Both the position numbers and the translations under genes were made by a program. From positions 248,001 to 312,000 of the forward strand of contig NZ_MIJY01000012.1 in the NCBI RefSeq assembly GCF_001730305.1: DNA of 64,000 bases. The letters are read 5' to 3'. A model generated the notes under the pieces. That model made no database searches. It worked only from the letters and a program-made list of their open reading frames with translations, and was not told the DNA's origin. Below are positions 52,807 through 61,687 of the stretch, piece after piece (positions within the stretch are counted from its first letter, which is position 1; every line of letters starts with the position of its first letter). The stretch is from Enterococcus termitis (GTDB lineage: Bacteria > Bacillota > Bacilli > Lactobacillales > Enterococcaceae).

Positions 52807-54915
52807 TTATTTACTCTCTTGGCGGGCAAGATAGGTTTCCAGATATTCACTTAAAAGCTTATATCCTTCCATTTTTTGTTCTACTTCTTTGGGACAATAG
52901 ATCCATTTACCCATGACTTTTCGTTTTCTGGATAATACATCGACCTCTTCTAAAAAATCAGCTAAATCATCGATTAGCTGCTGACAGCTTAGTTCGTTGC
53001 CCAAGAGAATATCTTTCTTTTCTCGTTCATAGACAGAACCCCATAAATAAGGCAGTACTTCGATTTGACGAATATTAGCATAGAAATCATCTTTTGCCAT
53101 CATTCCTTTGTGCCCTAGACCTCTGCCCTTTTGGAAGAAGGTATGAATATCCCATTCTAATTTTTTCAAACGACGTAAAGACGGGCCTTGCTGATCCTGA
53201 TAATTTTCTCTATTTTTCTCATAGCCTTCCTCGACCGTCCAGGATCTTTTAGATTCTACAACTGGATGTTGTTCAGATACACGATCCAGCATTTCTTCAA
53301 TGGCCAAAGTAACTGTAGGTCGCTCTTCATCTGCCTCTATTACTGGACGCATTGGTTTAGTTGCTTGCAGGAAAGACTCCTTAGATGGAAAACTACGATT
53401 CGCTGGTCCTTGAGAAGTTTTTGGTGGTGCAGGTGGACCTACCATAATATCGTTTGTTTTCGGTTCAACAGGTTGTGGTTTAGGCTCAGCTACCGGGGCT
53501 TTCACAGTTGCCTGCGATGCTTTTCGGACCTTTTGCTCTAATTCTGCAATTTTTTGATGCGCCTTGATCAATTGAACATCAACTTTTCCAACTGTTTGTG
53601 TTAATTTTTTGATCTCAGTTGCATTTGATTTTAGCTGTTCTTGATCTTTTTGATGCTGTTCTGCTAATTTTTTAGCAGATTCACTTTTTGTCAGTTTGGC
53701 TTGTGGAATTTTTCTCTTTTCTGTTTTGACATTCAGCAATTCCGTTTCCATCGTTTGAAGCTTTTCTGTCAACTGCTCGATCACCTGATTTAGCTTGACG
53801 GTTTCAGAAGTTGTTTCCTGCAGTTGTCCATGATCTTGTTCAATTCTTTCTAAAGCTTCTGAATCTGATTTTGCTTCCAAAACGTTCGTTTCTACTGTAG
53901 TCAATTTATCGTTTATCTGTTGAAGTTGATTAGCAATAGCTGTTACTTCATTGCTGGTTGATGCTAATTTTTCTGCTAGCTGATTCTGTTCTTGATTGAC
54001 TTTTTTCGCCGTCGAAAACGTTAGTTTAGGCCGTTTTTTCTGTTGTTCCAACGTCTGATCAATTTTAGTTACTTTCTGGTCAGAGTTATTCAAGCGCTGA
54101 TTTAATAAATCGATCTGTTTTAATGCTTCTTCTAAGCGCTCTTCAACTGTCGGTCCCGCCTCTTCACCAGTTGGCCCTAATGTAATTTTAAATTTAGGTG
54201 GTGTTTTGCGTTTTGGGAACGTCTCGATTTTTTTATCGACCTGTATCTTGAATGCTGAAAACTCTTCTTGCAGCTGCTCGATTTTTTGGTCCAGTTTTTT
54301 TAAGTGCTGAGCATTTATACCTTCTTGTGCTTCTTTAGCAGCAACTTTACTTTGAACGACTTTTACAACAGGTGGTGTTTTCTTTTGTTTGACTGTTTGA
54401 ATTTCCTTGTAGATATCGTTTAGATTTTCACTAAATTGATTCATCATTTCAGTCAACAGCAACACTTCACTATTGGTTTCCTGCAATCCTTTGACCATCT
54501 CTAAAGGCACCGCTTCAGAAAAAGCCGTTGTATGTTCTAACGGTAATTCCGGCACTTCAAGACTACTGATCCATGTACGCAAATCACTTATTTGCAACTT
54601 ACTTAACGGGTGCGCTAAAGCTAACAGTAAGGTGATATACACTGCTTTTTGCGTTACCCGTACGTATAGATTTTTAACGACACAATCTTCAAATTCATAG
54701 TTGAATTGTTCTGGTAAATCGGCCAAAAGTGCTTCAAATTGCTCTGGCTGTTCGTAATCTTCTGCTACCTCAAATTTTCTTAATAAGTACACAGAATATT
54801 GGCTCAACACATCATCTGAATAAAGTTCTTCCCCGAGCCTACTTTCCTCTATCTCTTTCCTAAAAAAAACTTTCTTATTTCCTGTTGTCTGCTTTGCAAA
54901 ACTTCCTTTTTCCAT
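52807..54915 (-). CDS. 702-residue coiled-coil protein, unknown function
   Basis: Globular N-terminal region (to about 165; FEDCVVKNLYVRVTQKAVYITLL), then about 350 residues of heptad-rich coiled coil, a Pro/Ala-rich linker (about 475-525), and a globular C-terminal region (about 560-702) with many Trp/Tyr (LPYLWGSVYEREKKDILLGN). Four short basic-proline motifs interrupt the coil: KKTPPVVKVV, RKTPPKFKITLG, KKRPKLTF, KRKIPQAKLT. No signal or membrane segment, so it is cytoplasmic. It looks like a scaffold or polymer-forming protein. Not recognised. It lies between a UbiB kinase gene and a TMEM175 gene. Confidence 0.6.
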   Translation of the reverse strand: MEKGSFAKQTTGNKKVFFRKEIEESRLGEELYSDDVLSQYSVYLLRKFEVAEDYEQPEQFEALLADLPEQFNYEFEDCVVKNLYVRVTQKAVYITLLLALAHPLSKLQISDLRTWISSLEVPELPLEHTTAFSEAVPLEMVKGLQETNSEVLLLTEMMNQFSENLNDIYKEIQTVKQKKTPPVVKVVQSKVAAKEAQEGINAQHLKKLDQKIEQLQEEFSAFKIQVDKKIETFPKRKTPPKFKITLGPTGEEAGPTVEERLEEALKQIDLLNQRLNNSDQKVTKIDQTLEQQKKRPKLTFSTAKKVNQEQNQLAEKLASTSNEVTAIANQLQQINDKLTTVETNVLEAKSDSEALERIEQDHGQLQETTSETVKLNQVIEQLTEKLQTMETELLNVKTEKRKIPQAKLTKSESAKKLAEQHQKDQEQLKSNATEIKKLTQTVGKVDVQLIKAHQKIAELEQKVRKASQATVKAPVAEPKPQPVEPKTNDIMVGPPAPPKTSQGPANRSFPSKESFLQATKPMRPVIEADEERPTVTLAIEEMLDRVSEQHPVVESKRSWTVEEGYEKNRENYQDQQGPSLRRLKKLEWDIHTFFQKGRGLGHKGMMAKDDFYANIRQIEVLPYLWGSVYEREKKDILLGNELSCQQLIDDLADFLEEVDVLSRKRKVMGKWIYCPKEVEQKMEGYKLLSEYLETYLARQESK

Positions 54916-55304
54916 ATGTATTAATGGCTCCTTCTCAGCTAATTCCTTTGTTTATGATTCACATTTCCTCTTCACACGATCGAAGAGACTTGAATAGAAT
55001 TTTAAAATTGAAACAATCAATCGATCACTCGTTTTCGTTCTTATCTTCATTTTTACACTGATAATTGTTGAAAACTTTGTACTCGTCATTGTCGTTCCTG
55101 TTTTGCTTATGCCCTTGTCGTATTTCTATGTTTAATGCACCCTATTTTACACAATCATTTCTAATTTTACCCTAAAAACAACGGCTTATGTTTTCATAAA
55201 ATATGTAATAATCTAAAAAAAATGATAATATAACTTTTATATTTAAAAAAATATAACAAAACTAAATGAATAGCTTTGTTACATTTGATTTATATTGCTA
55301 ATTT
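54916..55304. other. AT-rich gap of about 390 nt
   Basis: No gene seen. A hairpin with a T run for the minus strand (AACAAAgCTA...TAGttTTGTT, about 55250-55280) can end the TMEM175 transcript. The promoter of the coiled-coil gene should lie near 54950-55100 but has no clear consensus. Confidence 0.5.
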
Positions 55305-55883
55305 TTATTTTTTATACTCATTTTCAATTCGACGGTCTGGAATGATCCACATGATCAAAATACCAATATTCAGAATCAAAACAAAATATGGATGGATCAA
55401 AATGCCTAGACCTAAACCTAAAATATTTAGAAAAATCGTTAAATACGATTTATTGTAACGCTGAAACAAATCGCCAAGTGCTGATTCCTTGCCGTTTGCT
55501 CGAATCAATTCTTTGGTCAGTATCAAGTAAGCACAATTAGCTAAAAGAGTCATAATGCCATACGTCAGCTGTGGAATCAGACTATCAATAAAATCACCTA
55601 CCCAAGCTGTCGCAAACGGAACAAGGGTCAATGCAAAAATAAAAAAATTATTTGCCCACAGCACCCGTCCATCGATTTCATGAACTAATTGAAACATATG
55701 ATGATGGTTATTCCAATAAATCGCCAACATCACAAAACTAACGATGTAAATGAACAGTTTTCGCTCGATTCCTACTAAACCCGCTAATGTATCTGTTGTT
55801 GGCTGATGTAGCTCTAAAACTAAAATTGTCATCACGATCGCAATCACTGCATCCGTAAATGCTTCAAGCCTAGATTTTGACAT
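55305..55883 (-). CDS. TMEM175 family potassium channel-like protein
   Basis: A 192-residue protein with the family signature SRLEAFTDAVIAIVMTILVL at the N-terminus and about six membrane segments. Prokaryotic TMEM175 proteins form tetrameric K+ channels. ATG at 55883 with GGAG upstream. No neighbours link it to a pathway. Confidence 0.85.
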   Translation of the reverse strand: MSKSRLEAFTDAVIAIVMTILVLELHQPTTDTLAGLVGIERKLFIYIVSFVMLAIYWNNHHHMFQLVHEIDGRVLWANNFFIFALTLVPFATAWVGDFIDSLIPQLTYGIMTLLANCAYLILTKELIRANGKESALGDLFQRYNKSYLTIFLNILGLGLGILIHPYFVLILNIGILIMWIIPDRRIENEYKK

Positions 55884-56049
55884 ATGTTTCATCTCCTCGT
55901 TTTTATTTTACGTGCTTTCTCTTCAAATGCAATGATTTCGCCCGCCTCCGGTCTGATACAAAATCAGCCTCAAGTTGGATTCATTCCTTTCATTATCCCT
56001 GCTATACTTTATTCATAGAGAACGAGAGAAAAAAATGGAGGTTTTACTA

Positions 56050-56250
56050 ATGAGACAACGATCAATGTTAATGAATATTTTAATGGTAATTGGATTATTT
56101 TTTGTAGGAAGTTTTATTTTAAGTCTAGTAATGGGAATTGTCGGTAGTTTATTGTGGTTTGCGATCAAAATCATGATTCCTGTAGCAATCGCTGTCTGGT
56201 TGGTTCGAGTAATTTCGGGCCCTTCAAATAATCGCCGCAGATATTACTAA
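56050..56250 (+). CDS. Small membrane protein (66 residues)
   Basis: MRQRSMLMNILMVIGLFFV... with two adjacent membrane segments (about residues 8-30 and 32-52) and a basic tail GPSNNRRRYY. The start at 56050 is fixed by GGAGG 7 nt upstream. It may be a stress or envelope micro-protein; no family recognised. Confidence 0.65.
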   Translation: MRQRSMLMNILMVIGLFFVGSFILSLVMGIVGSLLWFAIKIMIPVAIAVWLVRVISGPSNNRRRYY

Positions 56251-56310
56251 CCAACGTGACTTAAAACCCACAAAGGCGATTGATTTACGACTTTGTTTCT
56301 TCATAAAAAA

Positions 56311-56411
56311 CAAACGGTGAGACGGAAGTGCTTTACAATAATAAGCTTCTCCTCACTGTTTCTTCGAGTTTCAAGGGTCTGAGATATAACTTTGAGTTAT
56401 GTCTTAGACCC
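56311..56411. repeat. Degenerate member of the repeat family
   Basis: AAACGGTGAG...CTCACTGTTT and GGGTCTGAGATATAACT/AGTTATGTCTTAGACCC are two hairpins. The second resembles the 3' hairpin of the dispersed repeats, and the first looks like the inverted core. The rest of the 56251-56665 gap has only the terminator at 56614-56650. Confidence 0.4.
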
Positions 56412-56613
56412 TATTTAGTTACTTTTTGGTCATTCGATTACTAGTTTTGTGATAAAATACCTTTTTATTTCGCAACACTTATAAAATATATACATCCTCA
56501 TTCACTTTAAACTGAACCGCTTCTAAAACTACGAATAAATCTCGTTCATTGACTGAAAAGTAGCGGTCAAAAAAATAAGATTTTCGTGCAGCAGCTACTC
56601 ATCAATCAAACAA

Positions 56614-56650
56614 AAAAAGCAATGATCGCAGTAGCAACCATTGCTTCTAT
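56614..56650 (-). terminator. Terminator after the HdeD-like gene
   Basis: On the minus strand AAGCAATGGTTGCTACTGCG, then ATCATTGCTT and a T run. Confidence 0.75.
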
Positions 56651-56665
56651 TTAAAGAGGCTCTCT

Positions 56666-57193
56666 TTATCTAAACGCGTAGACAATATGAGTGATCCCAA
56701 AAAGCATAAAATAAAATCCAACTAAAAAGCTTAATGTTAAAGCAGAGGTCAACGGGTTCATCAATAACATCAGACCTAAAATAATTCCTAACACATCAAC
56801 GATCAAAGTGAACCAAAAATACCCTGTACTTACTGATTTAGCCAAATCTAACGCAAATAGACCAAAAACAGAATCTACAATAAACCAAATCGCAAAAATA
56901 AATGGTAAAGCTGCAACACCGATGTTTAAATTAAATAAGAAATAAACTCCGATTATAATATCGATTATACCTAATACGACAGGTGCATACGCTTTGTATC
57001 CCGTTAATTCCTTCATTCTGTTACGAACAAAAATTTCAAAGACTCCCTTTAAAATCGCAAATACGGCGAAAACCATCACGATTGCAATCAAGTTTCCAGT
57101 TGGATCTTGAAATGATACCAATGCAGTTAAAACAAATAAAATTCCTAATATCAAAGAACCCCAATCAATTCCTTTTTGCCTTGTTTCGTTCAT
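56666..57193 (-). CDS. DUF308/HdeD-like membrane protein
   Basis: A 175-residue protein with six short membrane helices in pairs (GILFVLTALVSFQDPTGNLI, VLGIIDIIIGVYFLFNLNIG, VDVLGIILGLMLLMNPLTSA), the DUF308 pattern. The E. coli relative HdeD is linked to acid resistance; the role in Gram-positives is unknown. GGGAAAGA precedes the ATG. Confidence 0.8.
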   Translation of the reverse strand: MNETRQKGIDWGSLILGILFVLTALVSFQDPTGNLIAIVMVFAVFAILKGVFEIFVRNRMKELTGYKAYAPVVLGIIDIIIGVYFLFNLNIGVAALPFIFAIWFIVDSVFGLFALDLAKSVSTGYFWFTLIVDVLGIILGLMLLMNPLTSALTLSFLVGFYFMLFGITHIVYAFR

Positions 57194-57416
57194 TCTTTCC
57201 CACTTCTTCCTGTTTTATTTCTCTTTACAATTTTATGGTACTCCTAAAAAAAGTTTGAGTCAAAGCAAAAGATTCTAAAAATAACAACTGACCTCTATTT
57301 CTCATAAATGTCTAACTATTAGGCGCTCCATAACAAAAAAAATCGCTAGAATACCTTAAAAACCAGCAAAAAATTTTACTAGCCACATAAGTAATCAACC
57401 GATTTTTAATTCTATA

Positions 57417-57800
57417 TTACGACTGCTCTCGCTCGATAACGTCTAGTCCCCACTCTTTAATGATCATCAAAGCAGGTAATAGTTTTTCCCCATCCTCTGT
57501 CAAAGAATACTCAACATGAGGCGGAATTTCCGAATATTGAATACGTCTAAGTAACTTATATTCTTCTAGTTCTTTCAATGAGCGTGTCAACATAATAGTT
57601 GTAATTCCAGTCATCTGTCTTTTTAGCTCGTTGTACCGAACTGGACCATTTGCCAATTTCCAAATAATCGGGATTCGCCATTTTCCGCCAATAATTTTTA
57701 AAGCAGCCATTACAGGGCATGGATCTTCTCTCACCGTAGGATATTCTTGCATTCTCTCACTCCAATTTTTCAAGGCACAAAAATGTGCGTACTTGTTCAT
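57417..57800 (-). CDS. HxlR-family regulator
   Basis: A 127-residue winged-helix protein. The family Cys near the start (EDPCPVMAALKIIGGKWRIP) and RYNELKRQMTGITTIMLTRS and LKELEE are present. It controls the divergent monooxygenase gene, probably through the palindrome AGCAC-acta-GTGCT at about 57829-57842. HxlR proteins often sense reactive electrophiles by the Cys. Confidence 0.88.
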   Translation of the reverse strand: MNKYAHFCALKNWSERMQEYPTVREDPCPVMAALKIIGGKWRIPIIWKLANGPVRYNELKRQMTGITTIMLTRSLKELEEYKLLRRIQYSEIPPHVEYSLTEDGEKLLPALMIIKEWGLDVIEREQS

Positions 57801-57828
57801 TTGTTCTCTTAAAACTATACTTATTTTA

Positions 57829-57846
57829 GCACACTAGTGCTGTCAA
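57829..57846. promoter_or_regulatory. Operator/promoter between hxlR-type gene and monooxygenase
   Basis: AGCACACTAGTGCT is a palindrome next to TTGACA (minus strand, 57841-57846), which is the -35 of the regulator gene. Binding of the regulator there would repress both genes. Confidence 0.5.
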
Positions 57847-57868
57847 TAAAAAAAGGGGTTGGTTTAAA

Positions 57869-58195
57869 ATGACAAACAAATTATTCAACAAAATCAATAT
57901 GGACAATGCACAGGACTTTGTCTACAATACAGCATGTCTGAGTGTTACCACAGGAGATGATTACATGGATGTTTATCAACAGCTGTTACGTTTTGTCGCA
58001 GAAACAGCTAAAGAAGAAGGATCTGTCGAATTTTTCGTTGTACCAAGTAATCCAGACAAAGGAGAATTCATGCTGTGGGAAGTTTGGGAAAATGAATCCG
58101 CACTCGACACACATATGACTATGAACTACACACAAGAAATCTTAGGAAAAAATATTATCACTCTTAAATGGAACAACCTAGTCACAGACTTCTAG
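57869..58195 (+). CDS. Antibiotic-biosynthesis-monooxygenase-domain protein
   Basis: A 108-residue ferredoxin-like ABM-domain protein (YMDVYQQLLRFVAETAKEEG, FFVVPSNPDKGEFMLWEVWE, HMTMNYTQEI). Proteins of this fold (YgiN-like) act on quinones or small electrophiles. Divergent to an HxlR regulator, which fits a quinone-detoxification unit. The spacing to the promoter is short. Confidence 0.82.
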   Translation: MTNKLFNKINMDNAQDFVYNTACLSVTTGDDYMDVYQQLLRFVAETAKEEGSVEFFVVPSNPDKGEFMLWEVWENESALDTHMTMNYTQEILGKNIITLKWNNLVTDF

Positions 58196-58220
58196 CATAA
58201 TCAATACGATTGATTTATTA

Positions 58221-58259
58221 AAAAGGCCGCTATGTTATTTTACAACATAGTGGTCTTTT
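58221..58259 (+). terminator. Terminator after the monooxygenase gene
   Basis: AAAAGGCCGCTATGTT...AACATAGTGGTCTTTT, with GU pairs, then T/A-rich sequence. Confidence 0.7.
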
Positions 58260-58434
58260 GGTATGTTATATGACAAGATGCTTATTCAAAAAAACAGTAT
58301 ACGGTTATAAAATGCGTTTTTTCTCTAAAACTTCAAAACGAAAATAGTACTCTTTAACTTCAATGGAGAAAGCCTCTTTACAGCCGTTTTACAGAAATTA
58401 ATACTATTATGAAAAAGAAAAAGAGGGGTAACAA

Positions 58435-59232
58435 ATGACAACAGATGAATTAATCAAAGAAAACAATAGACTACGAAAGCAACTAACCGCTGAAAATAAA
58501 AAATACTACGAAGAGTTGCTTTTGTCCATTCGTCTTAATGGACAAAAGCAAGAACACACAGTAGAAAAAACACTTTTGCGTATTCTACAGGATATAATCG
58601 ATGCCCAAACAAACGGGCATTCCGCTCAAGAATTTTTCGGCAAAACACCAAATGAACTCAGTGATGATATTCTTGCGGGTTTACCAAGAAATTCAAAAAT
58701 GAACAATATAAAATCGATTAGCTTTGTGTTTATTTTGCTGCTTCAATTCAATTTATTCAATATCCTTTTAGAACCTGTGGTTGCTCTGAGTCTGTTTAAA
58801 ACTGCCTTGCCGCTCGGATTGATTTTAGCCGTGATTTTATTATTGCTTTTATCACTCAAACGTAGCAGCTTTTCCAAAAAAAACAGTTATCTATTCGCTT
58901 TCTTTGCGTTTATTTGCTGGCTAGCTACACTTCTGATTCCTGTTATTGATACTGCCGTTGGTGGTATTGGCAAAACATTTATTCTTTCACATCAGACTTT
59001 TGCTTTGATTCTGCTCGTTTTATCCGGCACTATTCTTTTAAATAGCTATTTAAAAAGACATAGTCTTGTTGAAACCTTGCCAACGATTATTTTAGCTGTT
59101 TTAGAAATCATGGTTTTATCAGGTTTAGTAAATCCTGCCTTTTTATCAGACGGCAGCAGACTGCTTTTTTCTACGATGGTCTTATTGATCGTTGTTGGGT
59201 TACCCGCACTTCAACTTTACAAAAGTGAATAA
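58435..59232 (+). CDS. DUF1129-like membrane protein
   Basis: A 265-residue protein: an N-terminal coiled coil (TTDELIKENNRLRKQL), a conserved EFFGKTPNELSDDILAGLP segment, then six membrane segments in three pairs. This matches DUF1129 proteins of Lactobacillales. Function unknown. AGAGGGG precedes the ATG. Confidence 0.75.
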   Translation: MTTDELIKENNRLRKQLTAENKKYYEELLLSIRLNGQKQEHTVEKTLLRILQDIIDAQTNGHSAQEFFGKTPNELSDDILAGLPRNSKMNNIKSISFVFILLLQFNLFNILLEPVVALSLFKTALPLGLILAVILLLLLSLKRSSFSKKNSYLFAFFAFICWLATLLIPVIDTAVGGIGKTFILSHQTFALILLVLSGTILLNSYLKRHSLVETLPTIILAVLEIMVLSGLVNPAFLSDGSRLLFSTMVLLIVVGLPALQLYKSE

Positions 59233-59268
59233 AATAGATTAGATCGACTTCCAATGTCACAATTAAAA

Positions 59269-59306
59269 CCCCCGCACGATGCAAACTAGGACGCATCGTG
59301 TGGGGG
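59269..59306 (-). terminator. Terminator of the mannose PTS operon
   Basis: CCCCCGCACGATGC...GCATCGTGTGGGGGG, a 14-bp stem with one GU pair, followed on the minus strand by TTTTAATT. Confidence 0.75.
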
Positions 59307-59378
59307 GTAAAACAATAGAGTTTTTTGCTACAGCTACTTCTTTTATTCAGAGCTTATAGCAATCGCTATCTTTACATG

Positions 59379-59759
59379 TCATTCTTTACTTTTTTTACCA
59401 ATTGACTTGAATGCACGTTTCATTACATCAAAAAAGCCTAACGACTGAACCATATGGTCAGGTGTGACATAAGCCTGCATCTCACGAAGTGCTTTTTTGG
59501 GCTGTTTAGATGAAAAGGTAAACGTACCGTTTTGTTTTGTTTGGATCGCATACCGGGGAATCCACTTCCCTTTAAACATTACAGAAGCGATCACATAGTC
59601 GACTTCATCCCAAGGAATTTGGATATATTTACGGGAATCACGCGAATTGTAAAATTCAAACCCCTTGTCACCGATCATAATTTTCCCATAGTCTGTCAAA
59701 CCAGTAAAAGCAGTGGCATCTGTTATGAAATCTACTTTTGTATTCAGTGATTGAACCAT
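59379..59759 (-). CDS. manO: ManO (DUF956), mannose-PTS-associated protein
   Basis: A 126-residue protein typical of DUF956 (MVQSLNTKVDFITDATAFTG, then a PH-like beta domain with IQIPWDEVDYVIASVMFKGK). It is always next to mannose-class PTS genes in Lactobacillales and is thought to modulate their expression. A hairpin at 59835-59873 separates it from manZ and may lower its expression. Confidence 0.88.
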   Translation of the reverse strand: MVQSLNTKVDFITDATAFTGLTDYGKIMIGDKGFEFYNSRDSRKYIQIPWDEVDYVIASVMFKGKWIPRYAIQTKQNGTFTFSSKQPKKALREMQAYVTPDHMVQSLGFFDVMKRAFKSIGKKSKE

Positions 59760-59834
59760 CGTATCTACTCCATTTCTTCAGTTTCTTCTCTTTCTTATTA
59801 TACGTTTTTTCAATTGATTACGCTATGTAAAAGA

Positions 59835-59873
59835 TGCTTGGGATAAAACCAAAGACATGATTTATCCCAAGCA
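59835..59873. terminator. Hairpin between manZ and manO
   Basis: TGCTTGGGATAAA...TTTATCCCAAGCA, 13-bp perfect stem with a 13-nt loop. No long T run follows on the minus strand, so it may be a weak terminator or an RNA-processing/stability site. Confidence 0.55.
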
Positions 59874-59902
59874 CTAGATGAATACTCTTTACTTATTTTA
59901 GC

Positions 59903-60814
59903 TTATAATAAGCCAATATAGTGTCCAGCAACACCGACTACGAACAAACCAAGAATGATGACGATTGGAGAAACTTTTTTCTTCAATAACCACATACATA
60001 AGAATGTAAGTAACAATGCAGCTAAACCAGGAATCAATTGATCCAAGTTATCTTGAAGGGTCGTAACTTTTTCAGCTGAAAGTGCCATACCACTATTTAC
60101 TTGTTCAAAAGCACTCTTGATACCTTCTCCGCCAGCAGGAAGTTTATCCCACTCGATATAAGCACCTTTGTCTAGTTTAACTGTAGAAACGATTGGCAGG
60201 AATTTAATCGATACCCACCGCTGTACTAAAGCTGCCAGAACGAACATTCCGAGAATCGATGCACCTTTTGTTACATCTTGCAACAAGCCGCCTGAAAGGT
60301 CTTCAGTGATTTTAGAACCAGCTTTATAGCCAAATTCTTGTGTATACCACATAAATGCCCAACGAATTAAGTTCCATGCAACGAAGAAAATAATTGGACC
60401 TAAGATGCTGCCACCCATTGCTAGTGAGGCACCTAAAGCACCTAACATCGGACGAACAGTAAACCAGAATACTGGATCACCAACACCGGCTAATGGTCCC
60501 ATCATCCCAACTTTTACCCCTTGAATTGCTACATCATCAACAGGTGCACCATTGGCACGCTCTTCTTCAAGTGCTAATGTTACGCCAAGAATTGGTGAAG
60601 CAATGTATGGGTGTGTATTAAAGAACTCTAAGTGACGTTTCAACGCCGCTGAACGATCTTCTTTTGTTTTATATAATTTTTTGATCGCTGGGATCATTGA
60701 GAATGCCCATCCACCATTTTGCATACGCTCATAGTTCCAAGAACCTTGAATAAAGGTAGAGCGCCATGCAACGGCTAAACGATCTTTTTTAGTTAATTCA
60801 ATTTTTTCTGCCAT
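59903..60814 (-). CDS. manZ: Mannose-class PTS component IID
   Basis: A 303-residue IID protein with the ITPKKDR-like start (KIELTKKDRLAVAWRSTFIQ), SWNYERMQNGGWAFSMIPAI, GMMGPLAGVGDPVFWFTVRP and C-terminal membrane segments. Forms the membrane channel with IIC for mannose/glucose uptake. It is also the receptor region for class IIa bacteriocins such as pediocin. It follows manY by about 20 nt. Confidence 0.93.
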   Translation of the reverse strand: MAEKIELTKKDRLAVAWRSTFIQGSWNYERMQNGGWAFSMIPAIKKLYKTKEDRSAALKRHLEFFNTHPYIASPILGVTLALEEERANGAPVDDVAIQGVKVGMMGPLAGVGDPVFWFTVRPMLGALGASLAMGGSILGPIIFFVAWNLIRWAFMWYTQEFGYKAGSKITEDLSGGLLQDVTKGASILGMFVLAALVQRWVSIKFLPIVSTVKLDKGAYIEWDKLPAGGEGIKSAFEQVNSGMALSAEKVTTLQDNLDQLIPGLAALLLTFLCMWLLKKKVSPIVIILGLFVVGVAGHYIGLL

Positions 60815-60835
60815 TTCTCTTCTCCTCCTTCAGGA

Positions 60836-61654
60836 TTAATAGTCATTTAAAATATCGCCGAGTGGATCACCAGTATTGCTTCCGCCGCCGCCATTTGAAG
60901 AACCACCCATTTTAGAAAGGTTCAAATAGATCAAGGCTAAAGCGACACCTAAAGCTCCTAATGCAATCAATGTTAATTGAGAAATCGCAGCTACCACAAA
61001 ACCGATAACAAAGAATGGCCATACTTCTTTTGTTGCCATCATGTTGATTACTAACGCATAACCTACGGCAACAACCATGCCACCACCGATAGCCATACCA
61101 TCAGTTAACCATGCTGGCATAGATTCCAATGCACCTTGTACAGATTCAGCTGGAATGAATAAAAGTGCAGCTGCTGGGATTGCGATACGAATCCCTTGCA
61201 TACATACAGCTAAAATATGCAACGCTTCAATTTGTCTGATATTTCCTTTTTCTGCGGCTGAGTCCATCATGTGAACAATCGGTACAGCTAATGTACGAAC
61301 GATCATTGTTAAGAAAAGACCTGCTACTGCTAGAGGAACAGCGATTGCGATTGATGAAGATACTGCATCTTTGATAGAAATACTTTGTGCACCTAGTGCT
61401 TTAACTAAAATAATTGCTGATGCTACCGATGCCAATGCTGCATCCGGTGCTACGGCTGCTCCAATATTTGCCCATCCAAGTGCGATCATTTGTAATGTAC
61501 CGCCCAAAATGATTCCTGCTTCCAAGTGACCTGTAACTAATCCAATCAACGTACATGCCACTAACGGTTGATGGAATTGAAATTCATCTAGAATCCCTTC
61601 CATACCTGCAAGAAAGGCAACAAAAATTACTAGAATAATTGATATAATAGACAT
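60836..61654 (-). CDS. manY: Mannose-class PTS component IIC
   Basis: A 272-residue IIC protein with about eight membrane segments (EFQFHQPLVACTLIGLVTGH, GWANIGAAVAPDAALASVAS, GGGMVVAVGYALVINMMATK) and a Gly/Ser-rich tail (GGSSNGGGGSNTGDPL). The extended C-tail is common in enterococci and lactococci. Partner of ManZ. RBS and spacing fit an operon with manX. Confidence 0.93.
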   Translation of the reverse strand: MSIISIILVIFVAFLAGMEGILDEFQFHQPLVACTLIGLVTGHLEAGIILGGTLQMIALGWANIGAAVAPDAALASVASAIILVKALGAQSISIKDAVSSSIAIAVPLAVAGLFLTMIVRTLAVPIVHMMDSAAEKGNIRQIEALHILAVCMQGIRIAIPAAALLFIPAESVQGALESMPAWLTDGMAIGGGMVVAVGYALVINMMATKEVWPFFVIGFVVAAISQLTLIALGALGVALALIYLNLSKMGGSSNGGGGSNTGDPLGDILNDY

Positions 61655-61687
61655 GATAAGCCTCCTATTTTCATTTAAGATTTTGTA

